DNA of 64,000 bases from Gautieria morchelliformis. Lineage: Eukaryota > Basidiomycota > Agaricomycetes > Gomphales > Gomphaceae. Shown here piece by piece: positions 21,901 through 34,423 of this stretch. A program made the position numbers and the translations under genes. The notes below the pieces were generated by a model that ran no database searches, was not told the origin of the DNA, and saw only the letters and a list, made by a program, of their open reading frames with translations. The stretch's first letter is position 1, and each line of letters opens with the position of its first letter. The stretch lies in assembly GCA_015179125.1 (NCBI GenBank), contig WHVA01000346.1, positions 1 through 64,000 of the forward strand, written 5' to 3'.

Positions 21901-24358
21901 AACTGTGTGAGTATATTAAGATACAGCCCATCCAACAGGCTGAGGTGCGTGTTCTGCGATGCCAAAAGGATATCAAGTTGCTCGACAGGATCTAACCCCT
22001 TCAAGCCATCTCCTTTGATAAATAGACAAGCAGTGGATGCCCATTGAAATAGCCCTTCCGATTTCTCGACTAATGATCTACACCAAGCTTTGTTGGGCCA
22101 TTTCTGCTCGAGGGCCGGAATGTTACACAGTTGGGCTTGCACAAAGAGGGAAATGTCCTCCTCGGGGTTGGGGTCAATCTCCTTTATGGACCCGGAAAGC
22201 ACGTGCTTCTTCCCAAGAAGAGCGTCCTGTATGTCTTTTTCGGCACGGGAAGTGATTAGAACACGGAAATTGGACGGCAGTTCTGCAGCTTCGTTGCCAA
22301 GAACAGACAAAAGACCATGGCGAGATTTCTCATCTCCGCTCTCATCTAATGCATCAATGACGATCACCGTCGGTCCAACGGTGGTTAGGCCCTGGGCGGG
22401 ATCTAGAATGAACCTCTTGAACTGCTCACTAGGCACGAATGTGGTCCGAAGTTCTCGATTCTCCCGAATCACGTTCAATAAAGATGCCTTGCGTTTTGGA
22501 TCTAGATCAGCTAGACCACGAGCAATTGTGCTAAAGACATTGCTGGGGAGCGTTCTGCCTGACGAGCGCGGTCAAAACAATATGACGATCCGAGACGTTT
22601 GAGCTCGTTAAATCGTTTAGCGACCTCGTGAGCAATTGCAGACTTGCCGGCACCCGCAACATCGTTCAGGAAGAATATCCGGGGGGTGTCGTCGCTATCT
22701 TCCTGGTTGACCCACTCACATATCTCCGCGATAACTTTCTCCCGAGTACCCTGCAGACATCCCTTATTAGGATCGAAACGAGCGCCCTGTGCATGGGGCA
22801 TGTCATTAAGTGAAACTTCCTCAACTAGTTGCAAAGTGTATTAGCCTAGGGAAAGGCCGCAAATCAGAAAACTCGCCGATTTCCCCGACAACATTCAGAA
22901 CACGTAGGACAGTGATTTCAACACGCTGTACAGTGCTTTCAACACGTTGTACGGTGATTTCAGTATGAATGACGCCAAGTCGTTGCAACTCCAGCTGGAG
23001 TGTGTTGAAAGATTCCTGGTATTGTTTGACCTTGCTGTCGACATCCGACAGTAGATGTTTCGCGGTTCTTTTCCCTGAACAGAGTTCATCATCTATGGCC
23101 ACGTGACAGTGGGTCCAACATACAGAAATCCTTGTTTTTTGCGTAGGCGCGGACAAAGTAGCTGCACTCTAACGTCTGCTGCTCCAACGCTAAGATAATT
23201 GACTTGTGCGATTCAATTTTCATCAACGGCTCTGCCAGAAGGACGAATGCATAGGTATCACCAATAATTTTCGCCAAGCCATGGATGCTATCGTCCCGGT
23301 CCATCTGAGCAATGATCGTCTAAATAGAGTCAACCCCATATTTCAGGTGTATCTATCCGATTGGTGTATGTTATAGACGTACCTTGTGTGCAAGAGACAG
23401 GATAGACCATGCCATGCTTGCATAAGGATGCACCTAGAACAAAGCAAACCGTGTCAATGAGATGACCTGGGAGACCCTCGGCGTTTGAACTATACCTCTG
23501 AGGCCTTATCCACGATCTCGGTAAACAGCCTGATATTGTTCAGGAGGGGAGCCCAAGTCGCCGATATTGCCTTGAAAGTATCGATGGCGGAAGTGGCGAC
23601 ATCGACCCCAGCCCCTGCATCAACAATTAGGGATGGCGCCGGGTTCATATTATCGACCACTTTCGTTCCGCTGACTGCTTCGCTCAACTGGGCTTCCAGC
23701 GTCCCGTCGGACGTCGCGAAAGACGTGAGGGTGAACTCTAGGACAGCCGGAACCTCATGCATCTTCCCTGCCTTATCTGATTTTTGCAGTTTGCGAGGAA
23801 CGGCTGGTGTGTTCGATGATTACGCGTACATTCGGTCGACGAGGGAAAAGGACTGACCTCCTTCTGCAAGCAGCAACTCAATCCGTTCCTTCGCACCGCC
23901 TATGTAGTCATCACGTGTAAAGATACGGCGCCCGTAGACTTCGATTCCTAATACGGAAGACCCATGAATGTCCTTGCTGGGCATGGATTTAAGTCGCGTG
24001 AAGATGATAACATTGGAATTAAACGCACAAATAGAACGACTCATTCCACGAGGCAGCATTGCCTCTCGCAGATACCTCAGTCTTCTTGACATCCTCATCG
24101 ACAAACAGTTTTACGTAGTAGTTACCAGGACGTTTGCAGAACAGTCCGACATTGGGAAGATAATCACATTTCAGGTCTGTTGTCGATCGGCAAGAGTCAG
24201 TATGCAATAGGCAGCGCAAACGAAAGAGTCTTTCCAGCAACTTTGATTCCTGCAGGAATACTTCGGGGTGGAGAGTGAACATTTGGCTCACTAGAGAAGC
24301 GATTGTGGACTTACGGTGCTGTCACAGTGCCCTCAACGTTGTCCTCAGCGTTGTTCAT
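18936..24358 (-). CDS. C2-NACHT-WD40 NLR-like protein B, 14 near-identical WD units
   Basis: Paralogue of gene A with the same intron positions: exons 24358-24315 (MNNAEDN), 24176-24029, 23975-23858, 23813-23496, 23433-23383, 23319-23124, 23074-22877, 22824-21297, 21246-19209, 19147-18936; exon 2 unresolved. C2-like domain, helical region, NACHT (P-loop DVAGAGKSA near 22650; Walker B VIVIDALDES near 22365), then 14 WD repeats of 43 residues (129 bp) with cores SVAFSHDGKRIVSGS and NADTGEVISAPFEGH that are almost invariant. Variation is concentrated after GH and at GSxDx, the positions known to be hypervariable in HET-D/HET-E propellers. C-terminal exon ends TKLDLSLFEHGTFWTQCR. Odd: one base is missing in the G run near 22544-22550 relative to gene A, breaking the NACHT frame between ERSP and the following ANVFST-equivalent. 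Either a pseudogene or a consensus error. Confidence 0.85.
22911..22973 (-). repeat. 21-bp (heptad) tandem repeat in gene B
   Basis: Within exon 23074-22877, about three 21-bp units encode seven-residue repeats (TVQRVES, TVQRVEI, TVLRVLN). Gene A has a single unit at the equivalent place, so gene B gained about 42 bp in frame. The spacing fits a coiled-coil heptad between the helical region and the NACHT domain. Confidence 0.8.
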
Positions 24359-24369
24359 AGTTAGCCGTG

Positions 24370-26920
24370 TTCAAGTGGGTGGTAGATGGAAAAACGACGA
24401 GAGGCGCCGCATGGCACTCCGTACTTCGGACCACCTGTCATCGAAGACATGGCGCTCAGTTGGCGTCTAGTCGAAGCGCGCGTCGATCATCACGTGGGTC
24501 CGTGGGTACTCGATCGTCTTCGTAAGCAGAGGCAACGCGGCTGGATATCATGTGCTTGCAGTGAGTGAGCTCCGTGCATGGCTTGGCAAGGTTCATGGAT
24601 CTGTTGTCGCGCTGCAAAGAAGGTCCAGGATTTCACCCTTATACATATAAAGTCGCACGCGCAGTTTTTTCGTCTTGTTCCAACATGCGGTACCATCCCC
24701 AACGCAGTCCGCTACCAGATCTCCAAACGCGACACTTGTCCCTCTATTCCATTTCCCCTCCCAACTTTCCAAGCTTGCCTAGACCCTCCAATGCCCCACC
24801 TCGCGTTTCACCAGTACTCCCTCAGCGGCGAACGACCGTATAGTCCTCAAGGACGCCTTCTCCAAATGCTGTCAAGCTCTGAGAGTGTCCATGGCTATCC
24901 ACTTCCGGAATCGTCCTGTCCCAATCCACCCGCAAATGTTTCACCCTCCGTTCCGCGCCAGCGTGTCCCTCTATGACCCCGCAAGCCCGCTCGCTGTTTT
25001 TTCAGGCGTTCCTCCTGCACCGTCAGCCAAAAGCCAAATCCAACCACTTCCAAGCCCCATACCCAGCACAAACCCCAAGCCTCTAAAGACTGTGACAACT
25101 CCGCCTGGTGCCAGCCTCACAAACCATAGTGCCACCCTCCTAGCGGTAGCTCCAAAAGCCCTCGCCCAGTCAAATAAGATTTTAGTTATTTTTTAACCCG
25201 CGGTCGGGTCGCATGCCGCAGCTTGCGACAATGCTCCAATGTCTCCAGTATCGCCCCACGTTCACCCGTTCCTTGGTAGTCTAATGGCGCACTGGGACTC
25301 ATCAGTCCAAAGCTTTTCGCCAATTCGTCCCCCGCTGTCGACGACCTCGCCGACATCCCGCCACCCCAGACAACCGTCACACCACCACAATTGCCCTGTC
25401 CTCCGCGGAGACGTCCTGGGAGTGCAATGACGTGACAACATGGATCTCTAGACTCACAGAAGTTATCGAACGCGGCGAAGTCGACGAGGTGACTTACCTC
25501 CGTTCGTCTCTTAGTCTTACGCTAAATTCCTCCTCACAGTCCAAGCTGCCCCCGACCAGATCACGCCGGACACATCAGCCGACTGGCCGATCTCTGAATG
25601 CGGATTTTGAACAAACCAGGCCGCACAGTTCCATGCCGGCCAGGCCGAGACTTCGTCTCTTGCATGCGACAGTGGAGCAGGAACGTTTCACGCGAGAGTG
25701 GGTTGCACAGGGATCGTGAGCGTCTCATCATTGCGACCCGACGCGCCAACGATGACAGCGCCGACTGGAGATCGTGCGCGCACTGCGCGGAGATGGCCGC
25801 GGCAGTTTCAAAGACGTAGATGTACGGAAGGTAGTACCTGGACTGAGGATTGGCAACCGGATGCGTCTGGGGTTTCTTCTAGTTCGCCGTTCCCTCTACG
25901 CCCACAGCCCGTCGCTACAGCATCGCCATTCTCGATTGTCCTTATGCAGTTGGAATTCTTCCCCTTGTCTATACTTAACTTCACTACCCATAGCTTCTCT
26001 TCCGGGCGACATATCCAGGCAGATCCTCCTCGAAAAGCACGCCAAGAGCATGTTCGAACTCGTCGGCACGCCCCCGCCGGAGCTGGGCGTGCTCTGGACT
26101 CCAGCGCCTGGCCCGTGTACGACCTGCTCTCGAGCCCAGAACTCGTGTTGCCAAATGGCAGACGCTGTTGCACGATCCCGCGCTCTGGCGTGGGAACACC
26201 CTCGCGCTCACACGGGACGGGTCACTCTCAGCTCACTCGCACACCCTGACGAAGATTCGTGATGTTACTTCTCTCCCTGTTGAACCGACGGCCCGAGAGT
26301 CTGTACTAGTGAAGAGTGGTCGGGAGTCCATGCAGGACAACGCCGAATCAAAGGCGCAGGTCTCCGCCGAGAAGGACAACGCTCGGACATCCAGTAACGA
26401 CATGCTGCGTGTTGTTGAAGGGCGTGACACGTACGTGGCTTGGGGAGCGGAGGAGGTAGTTGGTTATACAGTACTTCCCGGGCGGGGGGCACAAGGAAGC
26501 CTCTCATTGGCAACAGCCAGCAGAAATTCACGGAGGAAACTATCGAGTCGTCAATGCAGCTCAACGTGGAGTCTCAAAATTCTACGGAGCAAAACATCAC
26601 CTAGCGACGTCACAGTCGAAAAATTCCCAGGCACCTCATCAGGTCTTGAGGTTACTTGACCGATGGTCCCTGTTCGCAGTTCCTGCGGTCGGGTTCCGGC
26701 AAGGTTTTGTTCACCCGATGCCTGTCGTCGACATCACATGTTGGCGCTCCAGCAGCATGGGTCTCACCCTGGGTTGAGTACGTCTGGTACTGGTACCCGA
26801 TAGCGCTAGGTTGTCCTCGACAAGGGAATTCCGAGGTTGCCAGTCCGGGTGGATGTTCATGGGCTTGTCAAGTCAACACGTCGACATAGAGCAGAGAAAA
26901 ATAGAATCGAATCATACCAA
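24370..26920. other. Gene-poor region, no recognisable gene
   Basis: Several frames of 60-180 codons overlap on both strands (for example + 25698-26249 and + 25774-26262), but none shows a domain, a consistent exon chain or family resemblance. Composition is Pro/Ser/Arg-rich. It is either strongly decayed coding sequence or an unrecognised gene; I cannot choose. Confidence 0.3.
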
Positions 26921-26924
26921 CAAG

Positions 26925-27650
26925 CCGCTCATATCCATACCATACAGGATATTCTTAAGGTAGCTAATGAAATCAAGCCTTTCATCCATCGCACTCCTGC
27001 TGTTGGTGGTAGGCAAATTTCGTATTATTTCAGAGCAATGTTCATCTAGAGACTCTCTGTTTAGGACTCATCGCAACTCGGCTTTTAAGATTCGAGGCGC
27101 TACCAATCCTATTCGCTCCATTCTGCAAGAATGACCCCTTGACGTCCTGATTGCGCCAGCGGGATGAGGTGATATGCTATCTGGAATCGCCTTGCCACAA
27201 AGGCTTTCAGCCTGGACGCGTGGATCGTCGGTGCGGAGCTTACGGGCAGACGATGCTTTTCGATCTTTCATAAGCCGGACATCCCAGCCGTCTGTGAACC
27301 CGAAGACGATAGCAGACGGGCTGCTGAGCTCGACAGGCGAAATTACGTTCCTGCCCATCGTGGAGCATGTGGATGCCACCTACACAGTCCGGCGAATAAA
27401 TTATGTAAGCCCTCACCAAAGCTGAGATATTTGTTGCGAATGCCGCTTGTCGCCAGTGATTGAGCATTTGGCGGCCGTCCCTCTCGCAATCGCTCTATTC
27501 TCAAAAGGCTTCAACTTGAAGGAACCTACGCAAAAGAAGGCAAGCACTCACGATAGAGCACACGTCGGTATCGTTTTTGAGCGGGGAGGCCATCGTGGAT
27601 CTAGTAAGCGACGCTTCGAAGTCTTTGAGATGATCTCCGATGATACCTGG
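26925..27650 (+). pseudogene. Serine racemase / threonine dehydratase (PLP fold II) pseudogene
   Basis: Fragments of the family occur in order: N-terminal IQDILKVANEIKPFIHRTPA (about 26935-27000), the PLP-lysine region SAFKIRGATNPIRSI (about 27079-27123), the segment DVLIAPAG.GDMLSGIAL (27140-27190), DDAFRSFISRTSQPSVNPKTI with DGLLSSTGEITF (27250-27350), and C-terminal AAVPLAIALFSKGF with VGIVFERGG (27470-27595). About 100 residues between the lysine motif and DVLIAP are missing, an in-frame TGA replaces a Gly of the glycine loop, and the frame changes after VDATYTV. The ancestor would have been a PLP enzyme acting on serine or threonine. Clearly non-functional. Confidence 0.8.
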
Positions 27651-27727
27651 GATAATCAGGATGGTTTGTTTGCCTTACTCCGAGGAACCAGTTACCTACC
27701 TCTGAATATCCTAATTACCTGACAGAC

Positions 27728-27807
27728 TTTTGTTGTGGAACTGACTTGGTAGAAGAGTGCACGCGGGCTGCAGCACTCGGGCCTGACCAGACCGGCTGGG
27801 CCTGGAC
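27728..27807 (+). mobile_element. LTR relic (family D), left part; right part after the LINE
   Basis: Begins TGTTGTGGAACTGACTTGG, the type of sequence found at LTR 5' ends. A related stretch is at 40363-40440 (TTTTGTTGTGGAACTGACTTCG). The LINE was inserted 90 bp in, and the sequence resumes at 34424. The remainder to about 34540 includes AATAAACCGCGTCTCC, which resembles an LTR 3' half. Confidence 0.45.
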
Positions 27808-27938
27808 AGATATGCTCGGGACCACCACCACTGCCTGGGCGCTTAAGATCAATCCTAGCATTTCCCGTAGACACCTACTCATACACGCTCCTATACCCCA
27901 TCCATAATCCAAAAACCCCCAGCCGACCCTGGACCACG

Positions 27939-29540
27939 ATGTCGGCCGGGCAGTCGACCAGCGGGACCAAAGGACGCGCCACGCCCACCACCAGGATGAC
28001 GCGTACACCCACACTAGCACAAGCGAGGCTAGACAGCCAAGGCAGAATCAGACAGAAGACGCCCATCAGCCAACCGAATGAAAAGCCACCAGACACTACC
28101 AGAGAGACAGACCCACCGGTCGAGAAGAGACCCACCACCAGCCGGCCCACCACCAGGGGCACGGCTGCGGAGCCAGAAGCGCTCACGGGAGAAGAGATCA
28201 GAAACCTGCCGGGACAGGAGATAACGGACACTGAAGAAGGTAAGCTCTATTTGGAACGCACCCTACTAACCATCCCAGGGACGCCCTGGACGATCGGGGC
28301 CTTGTCCACGGCCATCCTCCAGGTCACGCAATACAAGGGAGTCACGCGGCAGACAACCAACGCACTCAGATCCATAGCGTTCGTCATGGAACAGCTAGAC
28401 GATGACAGCAGAGGAGACAGGATCGCCGACCGCGTGCAGGAGCGGCTAATGGCAGAGGGAAACGCATTCGCAGCCAGGATGAAGGAAGCGGAGGCCCTGA
28501 TAGACAAGGCAACAGCGACAGTGGAGTCGGCAGCCCACACCTCCCAGCGAGTCACAGAGGAGGCGGGAGCGGCTGTGCTGTCCATACAGAACGCGTCATC
28601 GACGGTCACCACAACGGCCACACAGCTCAGTGAAACCACGACCACATACAGGGACGCAGTAAAAAAAGTGACCGCGCCCCCTCCGATCACGCCCACCACC
28701 GTCACCACAGCCGTCACCCTCGATGTCAGAGTCCGCGCAAGGGAAGGGGTCAAGCAGAGACAGATACTAGTCGATGCTGCGAACCCGGGCTCGCAAATCC
28801 TAGGGGACCTGGACAACGCGGGCCTAGTTCAAAAAGCCAACGAAATCCTTCACACGATAGAGGCGGACACCACGCACAGCGTGATCAGCGCAAGGCGGCT
28901 GAACAATGGAGGGGTGCTGTTCGAATTCGACTCGGACGAAGCTGCTGCATGGGTCAACGGAGCTCAGCTCAGGATACGGTTCACGGCAGCACTAGCCCCT
29001 GATGCGAGGATCAAAACGAGACTATTCCCACTCGTACTACAGTTCATCCCTCTACACTTCGGCCCCGACAAGGACAACGAGCTCAGGAACATCGAAAGCA
29101 CCAATAGGCTCCCCCACGGTGCGATAGATAGGGCCAAGTGGCTCAAGCCGACACACCGCCGGTCCCCTAGCCAGACATGCGGACACACGCTCGTCACTTT
29201 CAACAGCCCAGAGGTAGCTAACAAGGTCTTGACCAACGGACTGATCGTTTGCCAAAGCGGGTGTACGCGGAGAAATGCAAGAAAGAACCCACCAGATGCA
29301 TGAAATGCCAGGGATGGAGCCATCTCTCCTACGCCTGCCCACAAGTGTACGACACATGCGGTACATACGGGGAACGACACAAGACGTCGACATGCACCAA
29401 CACGCACAAACCCCACTGCGTCTCCTGAGACACCAACAGGCACACCAGCTGGGATAGGGCATGCCCCTCCTTCACACGCAGATGCGAGGAGATGGACGGG
29501 AGGCTGCCGGAGAACCTCATGCCATATTTCCCCACGGCAG
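27939..29540 (+). pseudogene. LINE ORF1 (gag-like, zinc knuckles), frame-broken
   Basis: The main frame 27939-29303 encodes 454 residues: a Thr/Pro/Arg-rich N-terminus, a helical Ala/Thr-rich centre, and a fold-like region with DLDNAGLVQKANEILHTIEAD. Near 29260-29280 the frame shifts. In the next frame three CCHC-like knuckles follow (CMKCQGWSHLSYACP, then CGTYGERHKTSTC and HCVS) with a TGA within the last. The product would bind LINE RNA as a nucleocapsid. The start Met (MSAGQSTSG) is the first in the frame. Confidence 0.75.
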
Positions 29541-29856
29541 AGCCATGGATGCATGTGTCACAGCCACCCAGGATCGCCGCCCCCACGCTCATCCTGCCGC
29601 TGCCCGCTGACCCACCCGGAACAGGAGGATGGAAAACCGTGCCATACCGCAGCAACAACAACACGGGCAGGCAAACCACACTCCCATTCCAACCTGCAGC
29701 TCCCAGACCCCCAGAGGCGAACCGTTGTCCGTCACCACCACCCCCTCAGCGTCGAACCAGCCCTGCCACCCTACCCAACCGAATCGAACTAGGTCCCTCA
29801 ACCCGATGGGGCGACACAGAGAATAACACAGGTCAGCCTTCCCCTGCACCGAGCTG

Positions 29857-32800
29857 ATGCCTTACACGATAGAACCCATGCCGAAGAGATTGAAGATATA
29901 CCAACAAAACTTGAATAAATCAGAGAAAGCCCAATACGACCTCATCAACTCGCCGATACACAATGACTGGGACCTGCTACTCCTCCAAGAGCCCTACATT
30001 GACGCCTTGGGTAACACCAAGGCCAACCACAACTGGCATGTACTCTACCCCACATCTCACCTTACTAACGACGCTGCGAAGCGATCAGTCATTCTAGTTA
30101 ACACGCTGCTCGACACTAACACGTGGAAACAGCTAGCCTACACTCATTCGAATGATGTGACGATATTCCAGCTCAAGCACCCCCAGGGCAAAATCACAAT
30201 ATTCAACATATACAACGACTGTGCACACTCGGAAACCATCCACCACCTCGAACAATTCGTCGAGGCTGAAAGACATGACATACTCCAATGCGACACAGAC
30301 GCCATGCTATGGGGTGGAGACTTCAACCGCCACCACCCCATGTGGGACGAAGAAAGGAACCACCACCTATTCACAACTGCAGCGACGGCAGAAGCGGAAA
30401 AGCTGATCTCGACACTAGCGGACTACAACATGGTCATGACACTGCCGAAACGCCTGCCCACCCTCCAATCAATGTCAACAAAGAATTGGACCAGAGTGGA
30501 CAATGTGTTTTGTACTGACAATGTAGCCGAATTAGTGGTTAGGTGCGACACGGACCCGGGCGCCCGTGGACCGGGCACCGACCATGTCCCCATCCACACC
30601 ATACTCGACCTCGCAGTAACGATCGATCCGCCAGCGCCCTTCCACAATTTCAGGGCGGCAGACTGGGAGGGCTTCAGGGAGCAACTCGCAGAGCAGCTGG
30701 AACACCTGCCGGATGCAAGAGAACTCCAGACTGTGGAGGAGCTCGACGTAGCAGTGGATGCGCTAACGACGGCCATCCAGGACACCATAGAGTTGGCGAT
30801 ACCATTATCCAAGCCCATCCCACACTCGCGCAGATGGTGGAGCAAGGAACTGTCGGATTTGAAGAAGAAGAAAAACAGGCTAAACAATCAATCCTATACC
30901 TACCGAGCAGTGGCTGACCATCCCTCCCATGAGGAGCTCCAACAGATCAATGAGAAATACAGCGACGCGATAAAAAAGGCCAAAACGCAACACTGGGTTG
31001 ATTACCTGGACAACCTTAATGACGACCTGCTATGGACCGCCAATCGATACCTCACAAACCCTGCGACAGACGGGGGAAAGACCAGAAACCTACCCTTGAA
31101 ACCGTGGGCCCAGATGGCACACCCCACAGAGCAGAGACCAACGAGGAGAAGAGCCGATCCCTAGCAGCAGCGTTCTTCCCACCCAAGCCCACTGCCTCGC
31201 ACACCCCCGACGGCTATAGGTACCCCAAGAGGGTTGCATACCGCTTCCAGCTCCACGAAACCCAGCTCAGATGACAGATCACCAAGCTCAAACCACACAA
31301 GGCTCCCGGGGACGATGGGATACCCAACATAGTCCTCAAGGAGTCAGTGGACCTGATTGCTGGACACCTGCTGTGGATCTATAGAGCGGCATTCTCACTG
31401 GGAGCCTACAGCACCAGATGGAAGTCCTGGGTGACGGTGGTCCTTCGGAAGCCAGGTAAAGCCAACTACAATGTCCCAAAATCCTATCGCCCCATCGTGC
31501 TGTACAACACGATGGGAAAACTGCTAACGGCGATAGTGACGGAGGACGTCGTACATATAGCGGAGAAGCACCACCTTCTACCAGCCAATCACTTCAGAGG
31601 CAGGCCTGGCAGAACAACGACGGACTCACTCCACCTAATTGTCAACAAGATCAAGGGGGCCTGGCGCCGCAAGAAGGTAGCAGCGATGCTGTTCCTAGAC
31701 ATAGAGGGTGCGTTCCCCAATGCTGCTACTGACCGCCTCCTCCACAATATGCGAAAACGAAGGATACCAGAGGAATACGTGCGGCTCGTAGAGAGGATGC
31801 TGACAGACCGACAAACACGACTCAGATTCGACGGCTACCTGTCAGAATGGGTCCCCATCGACAATGGCATAGGCCAAGGGGACCCCCTCTCGATGATGCT
31901 ATATCTATTCTACAACGCGGACCTTGTGGAAGTAGCAACGGCAAGGGGACAGGTGGCAGTCGCCTTTGTGGACGACGCCTGCCTATATGCAGAGGGGGAC
32001 ACCTTCGGTGATGCATACGACAGCCTGAGGGAGATGCTTCTGAAGCCTGGAGGGGCAAGGGAATGGACAGAGACTCACCACTCCAGATTCGAGAAGAGCA
32101 AGTTCGTGCTCGTCTGCTTCACCAGGCACAGGACCCCCGACCCTGACAATCTCGGGAAGACAATGCCCGATGCCAGACCAAGCCTTACGTACGAAGGGGT
32201 GGACATACAACCGCAGGGATCACACAAATTTCTGGGGGTATTCCTCGATGAGGAGCTGCGATGGAGAATACAGGCAGAGAAAGCGGTAGCCAAGGCGGTT
32301 AAGTGGAATATGTTATTCCGCAGACTAGCTAAGCCATCCACAGGGGTACAGGCCAAATACATGTGACAGCTCTACACAGCCATAGCAATACCTAAATTCA
32401 CCTACGCGGCCGATGTGTGGTTTACCCCAGTCCAAAGGTGGGCAGGGAGGAAAAGGGCGACTGGGTCGGTAAGAACGGTGCAGAGGCTAACCACGGTGCA
32501 GAGGCTGGCGACCATTGCAATCACGGGGGCCATGAAGACCACGGCAACTGACATACTAGAAGTCCACGCCAACGTCTTACCGATCGAGCTGCTAATGCTA
32601 TATGTCTGCTACCGGGCTGCTATCCGCATGGTCACGCTTCCGCCCCTCCATCCCCTATCCAAGCCCGTCAGGACATGCGCCAACAGACTTGTCCGACGCC
32701 ACCCCTCCCCGATCCACCACCTGATGCACACATTCGACCTGAGACCGGACGACTACGAAACGATCGTGCCAGCAACACATGTGCACAACCGTCCACCCTA

Positions 32801-33809
32801 CTTCTCCACGGAGATAGCGGACACGAGGGAGAGCTCGAAGGAGGCTGACCAGACAGATGAGCCGGATGCGAAGGTGTACACTGACGGGTCAGGGGTGGAC
32901 GGCAACGCGGGGGCCGCGGCAGTCATGTACAAGAGGGATCAGCGCACCAAGACTCTGAGGTACTGTCTAGGCTCGCTCGCTGACCACACAACATACGAAG
33001 TGGAAGCAGTCAGGGTGGCTCTCGCGCTGGAGCTCCTTTCACGTGAAAGGGGCATAAACAGGGCTACGGTTCTATTGGACAACCAAGCGGTAATACAGGC
33101 TGTCAATCACATCAAGCCCCGGCCCGCCCAGCACATCCTCGACCATGTACACAGACAAGCCAACAGAGTCACAGACCCGACCAGGAGAAGGGAAATCAAC
33201 CTGAAGCTTGCCTGGATCTCGGGCCATGACGATGTACATGGCAATGAGGAGGCGGATGTGGAAGCGAAGAAGGCGGCCAAGGGCGACGGCAGCCTGGTAA
33301 GTGAACTACCTATGATGCTCACTGCGACACCTCTACCGCGCAGCGTCGCTGCTGCGCGCCAAGTCTTCAGAACGGAACTACGACGTACATGGAGAGCGAG
33401 ATGGGTCGCATCACCGTGGTACACCCACATGGCCATGATAGACGACAACCTCCCATCCACGACCTACTATAGAGACACGGCAGGACTCACGAGGGCACAG
33501 GCCAGCCTTATCATGCAGCTATGCATGGCACACATCCCGCTCAATAAGCACCTATACCGCATCAAGAAATCACCCTCCCCCCTATGCCCAGCCTGCACCG
33601 GAGCTGAAGAATCGGTGCACCACTTTCTATTCGACTGTAGAGCCCACGAGCATGCGAGGATAGCCCTGAGGAGAAGACTGGGCCGCAGATCCAAGTAGAT
33701 GAGGGACTTACTGGCTGACCAAAAGGCCATGGCGGCGACGTTGACTTACGTGGCGGCTACCAAACGGTTACACCCCATATTCGGTGACGTGACTCCCATC
33801 CCTGCTTAG
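29857..33809 (+). pseudogene. LINE ORF2: endonuclease, reverse transcriptase, RNase H
   Basis: 29857-31164: AP-like endonuclease (LLLQEPYI, GGDFNRHHPMW, TDHVPI). The frame changes at about 31085. 31032-32366: RT with HKAPGDDGIPN, FLDIEGAFPNA and the catalytic FVDDAC, interrupted by a TGA at 31272-31274. A TGA at 32364-32366 precedes QLYTAIAIPKFTYAADVW. 32415-33698: RNase H (VYTDGSG, ALELLS, DNQAVIQAV, WISGHDDVHGNEEAD) and a C-terminal CPAC...HHFLFDC knuckle. A TAG at 33696-33698 is followed by 36 more codons. The three stops fit CGA-to-TGA or CAG-to-TAG changes. Original function: target-primed reverse transcription. Confidence 0.85.
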
Positions 33810-34423
33810 AGCACAATCTAGGTGACATTACAGATAGCCCACTAGAAGATTCGCATGAACAGCTGAGGATAACCACGCACGACAATGTCCACATGCACAC
33901 CCCCAACCACCATCCACCGCCCACATCCATGCCCAAGCACAACATGCCCACAACCACAACCTAGACTCGCGCACCGACAAGAGCCGGACTCGATACAGCG
34001 AGGCGGAAGCGAATGGCCTCACGAAAGGTGTCCCAAGGCCATACAACACCATCGGACGACTACCCCTCCACCTATGACTGTAGCGCTCCATTTTGTCGTG
34101 CCAGCCCGCTTCTGCGGCCGAGCACTTAGGAAGCCAGACCCACCCACACGAAGCCAACAAATCGAAGAGAGCGAATACCTAACATCGTTAACGGCACGGG
34201 ATGCCAAACACTTCCAAGGGAGGTGGGCCGGCGGGGGGACGGACCCGTCGTCGGTGCAGGCATCAGCGCAGGGACACAAGGAGCCGGGAGACCCAGGGAG
34301 AGAGGGGAAAGGCCCGTGCTCACCTTAGGTAGAAACCGTGTAACGACCATCATAGGCACGATGCCTGCGGTCGAATAAATTGATGAGAAAAAAAAACAAA
34401 AAAAAAACAAAAGATATGCTCGG

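Larger units (their letters stand above)
27820..34411 (+). mobile_element. Non-LTR retrotransposon (LINE, Tad1/I-like), nearly full length
   Basis: About 6.6 kb with gag-like ORF1, an ORF2 with AP-type endonuclease, reverse transcriptase and RNase H domains, and an A-rich tail (34388-34411). Flanked by a 12-bp target duplication AGATATGCTCGG at 27808-27819 and 34412-34423. The presence of the whole 5' region plus the duplication means it is a full or nearly full-length insertion. Domain order EN-RT-RNH with an ORF1 carrying CCHC knuckles fits the Tad1 and I clades known in fungi. It is dead through several stops and frame breaks. Confidence 0.9.

Noticed and set aside
25438..26659. A gene in the 25.4-26.7 kb frames
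   Set aside because: Overlapping frames on three registers, no consistent exon chain and no recognisable family.
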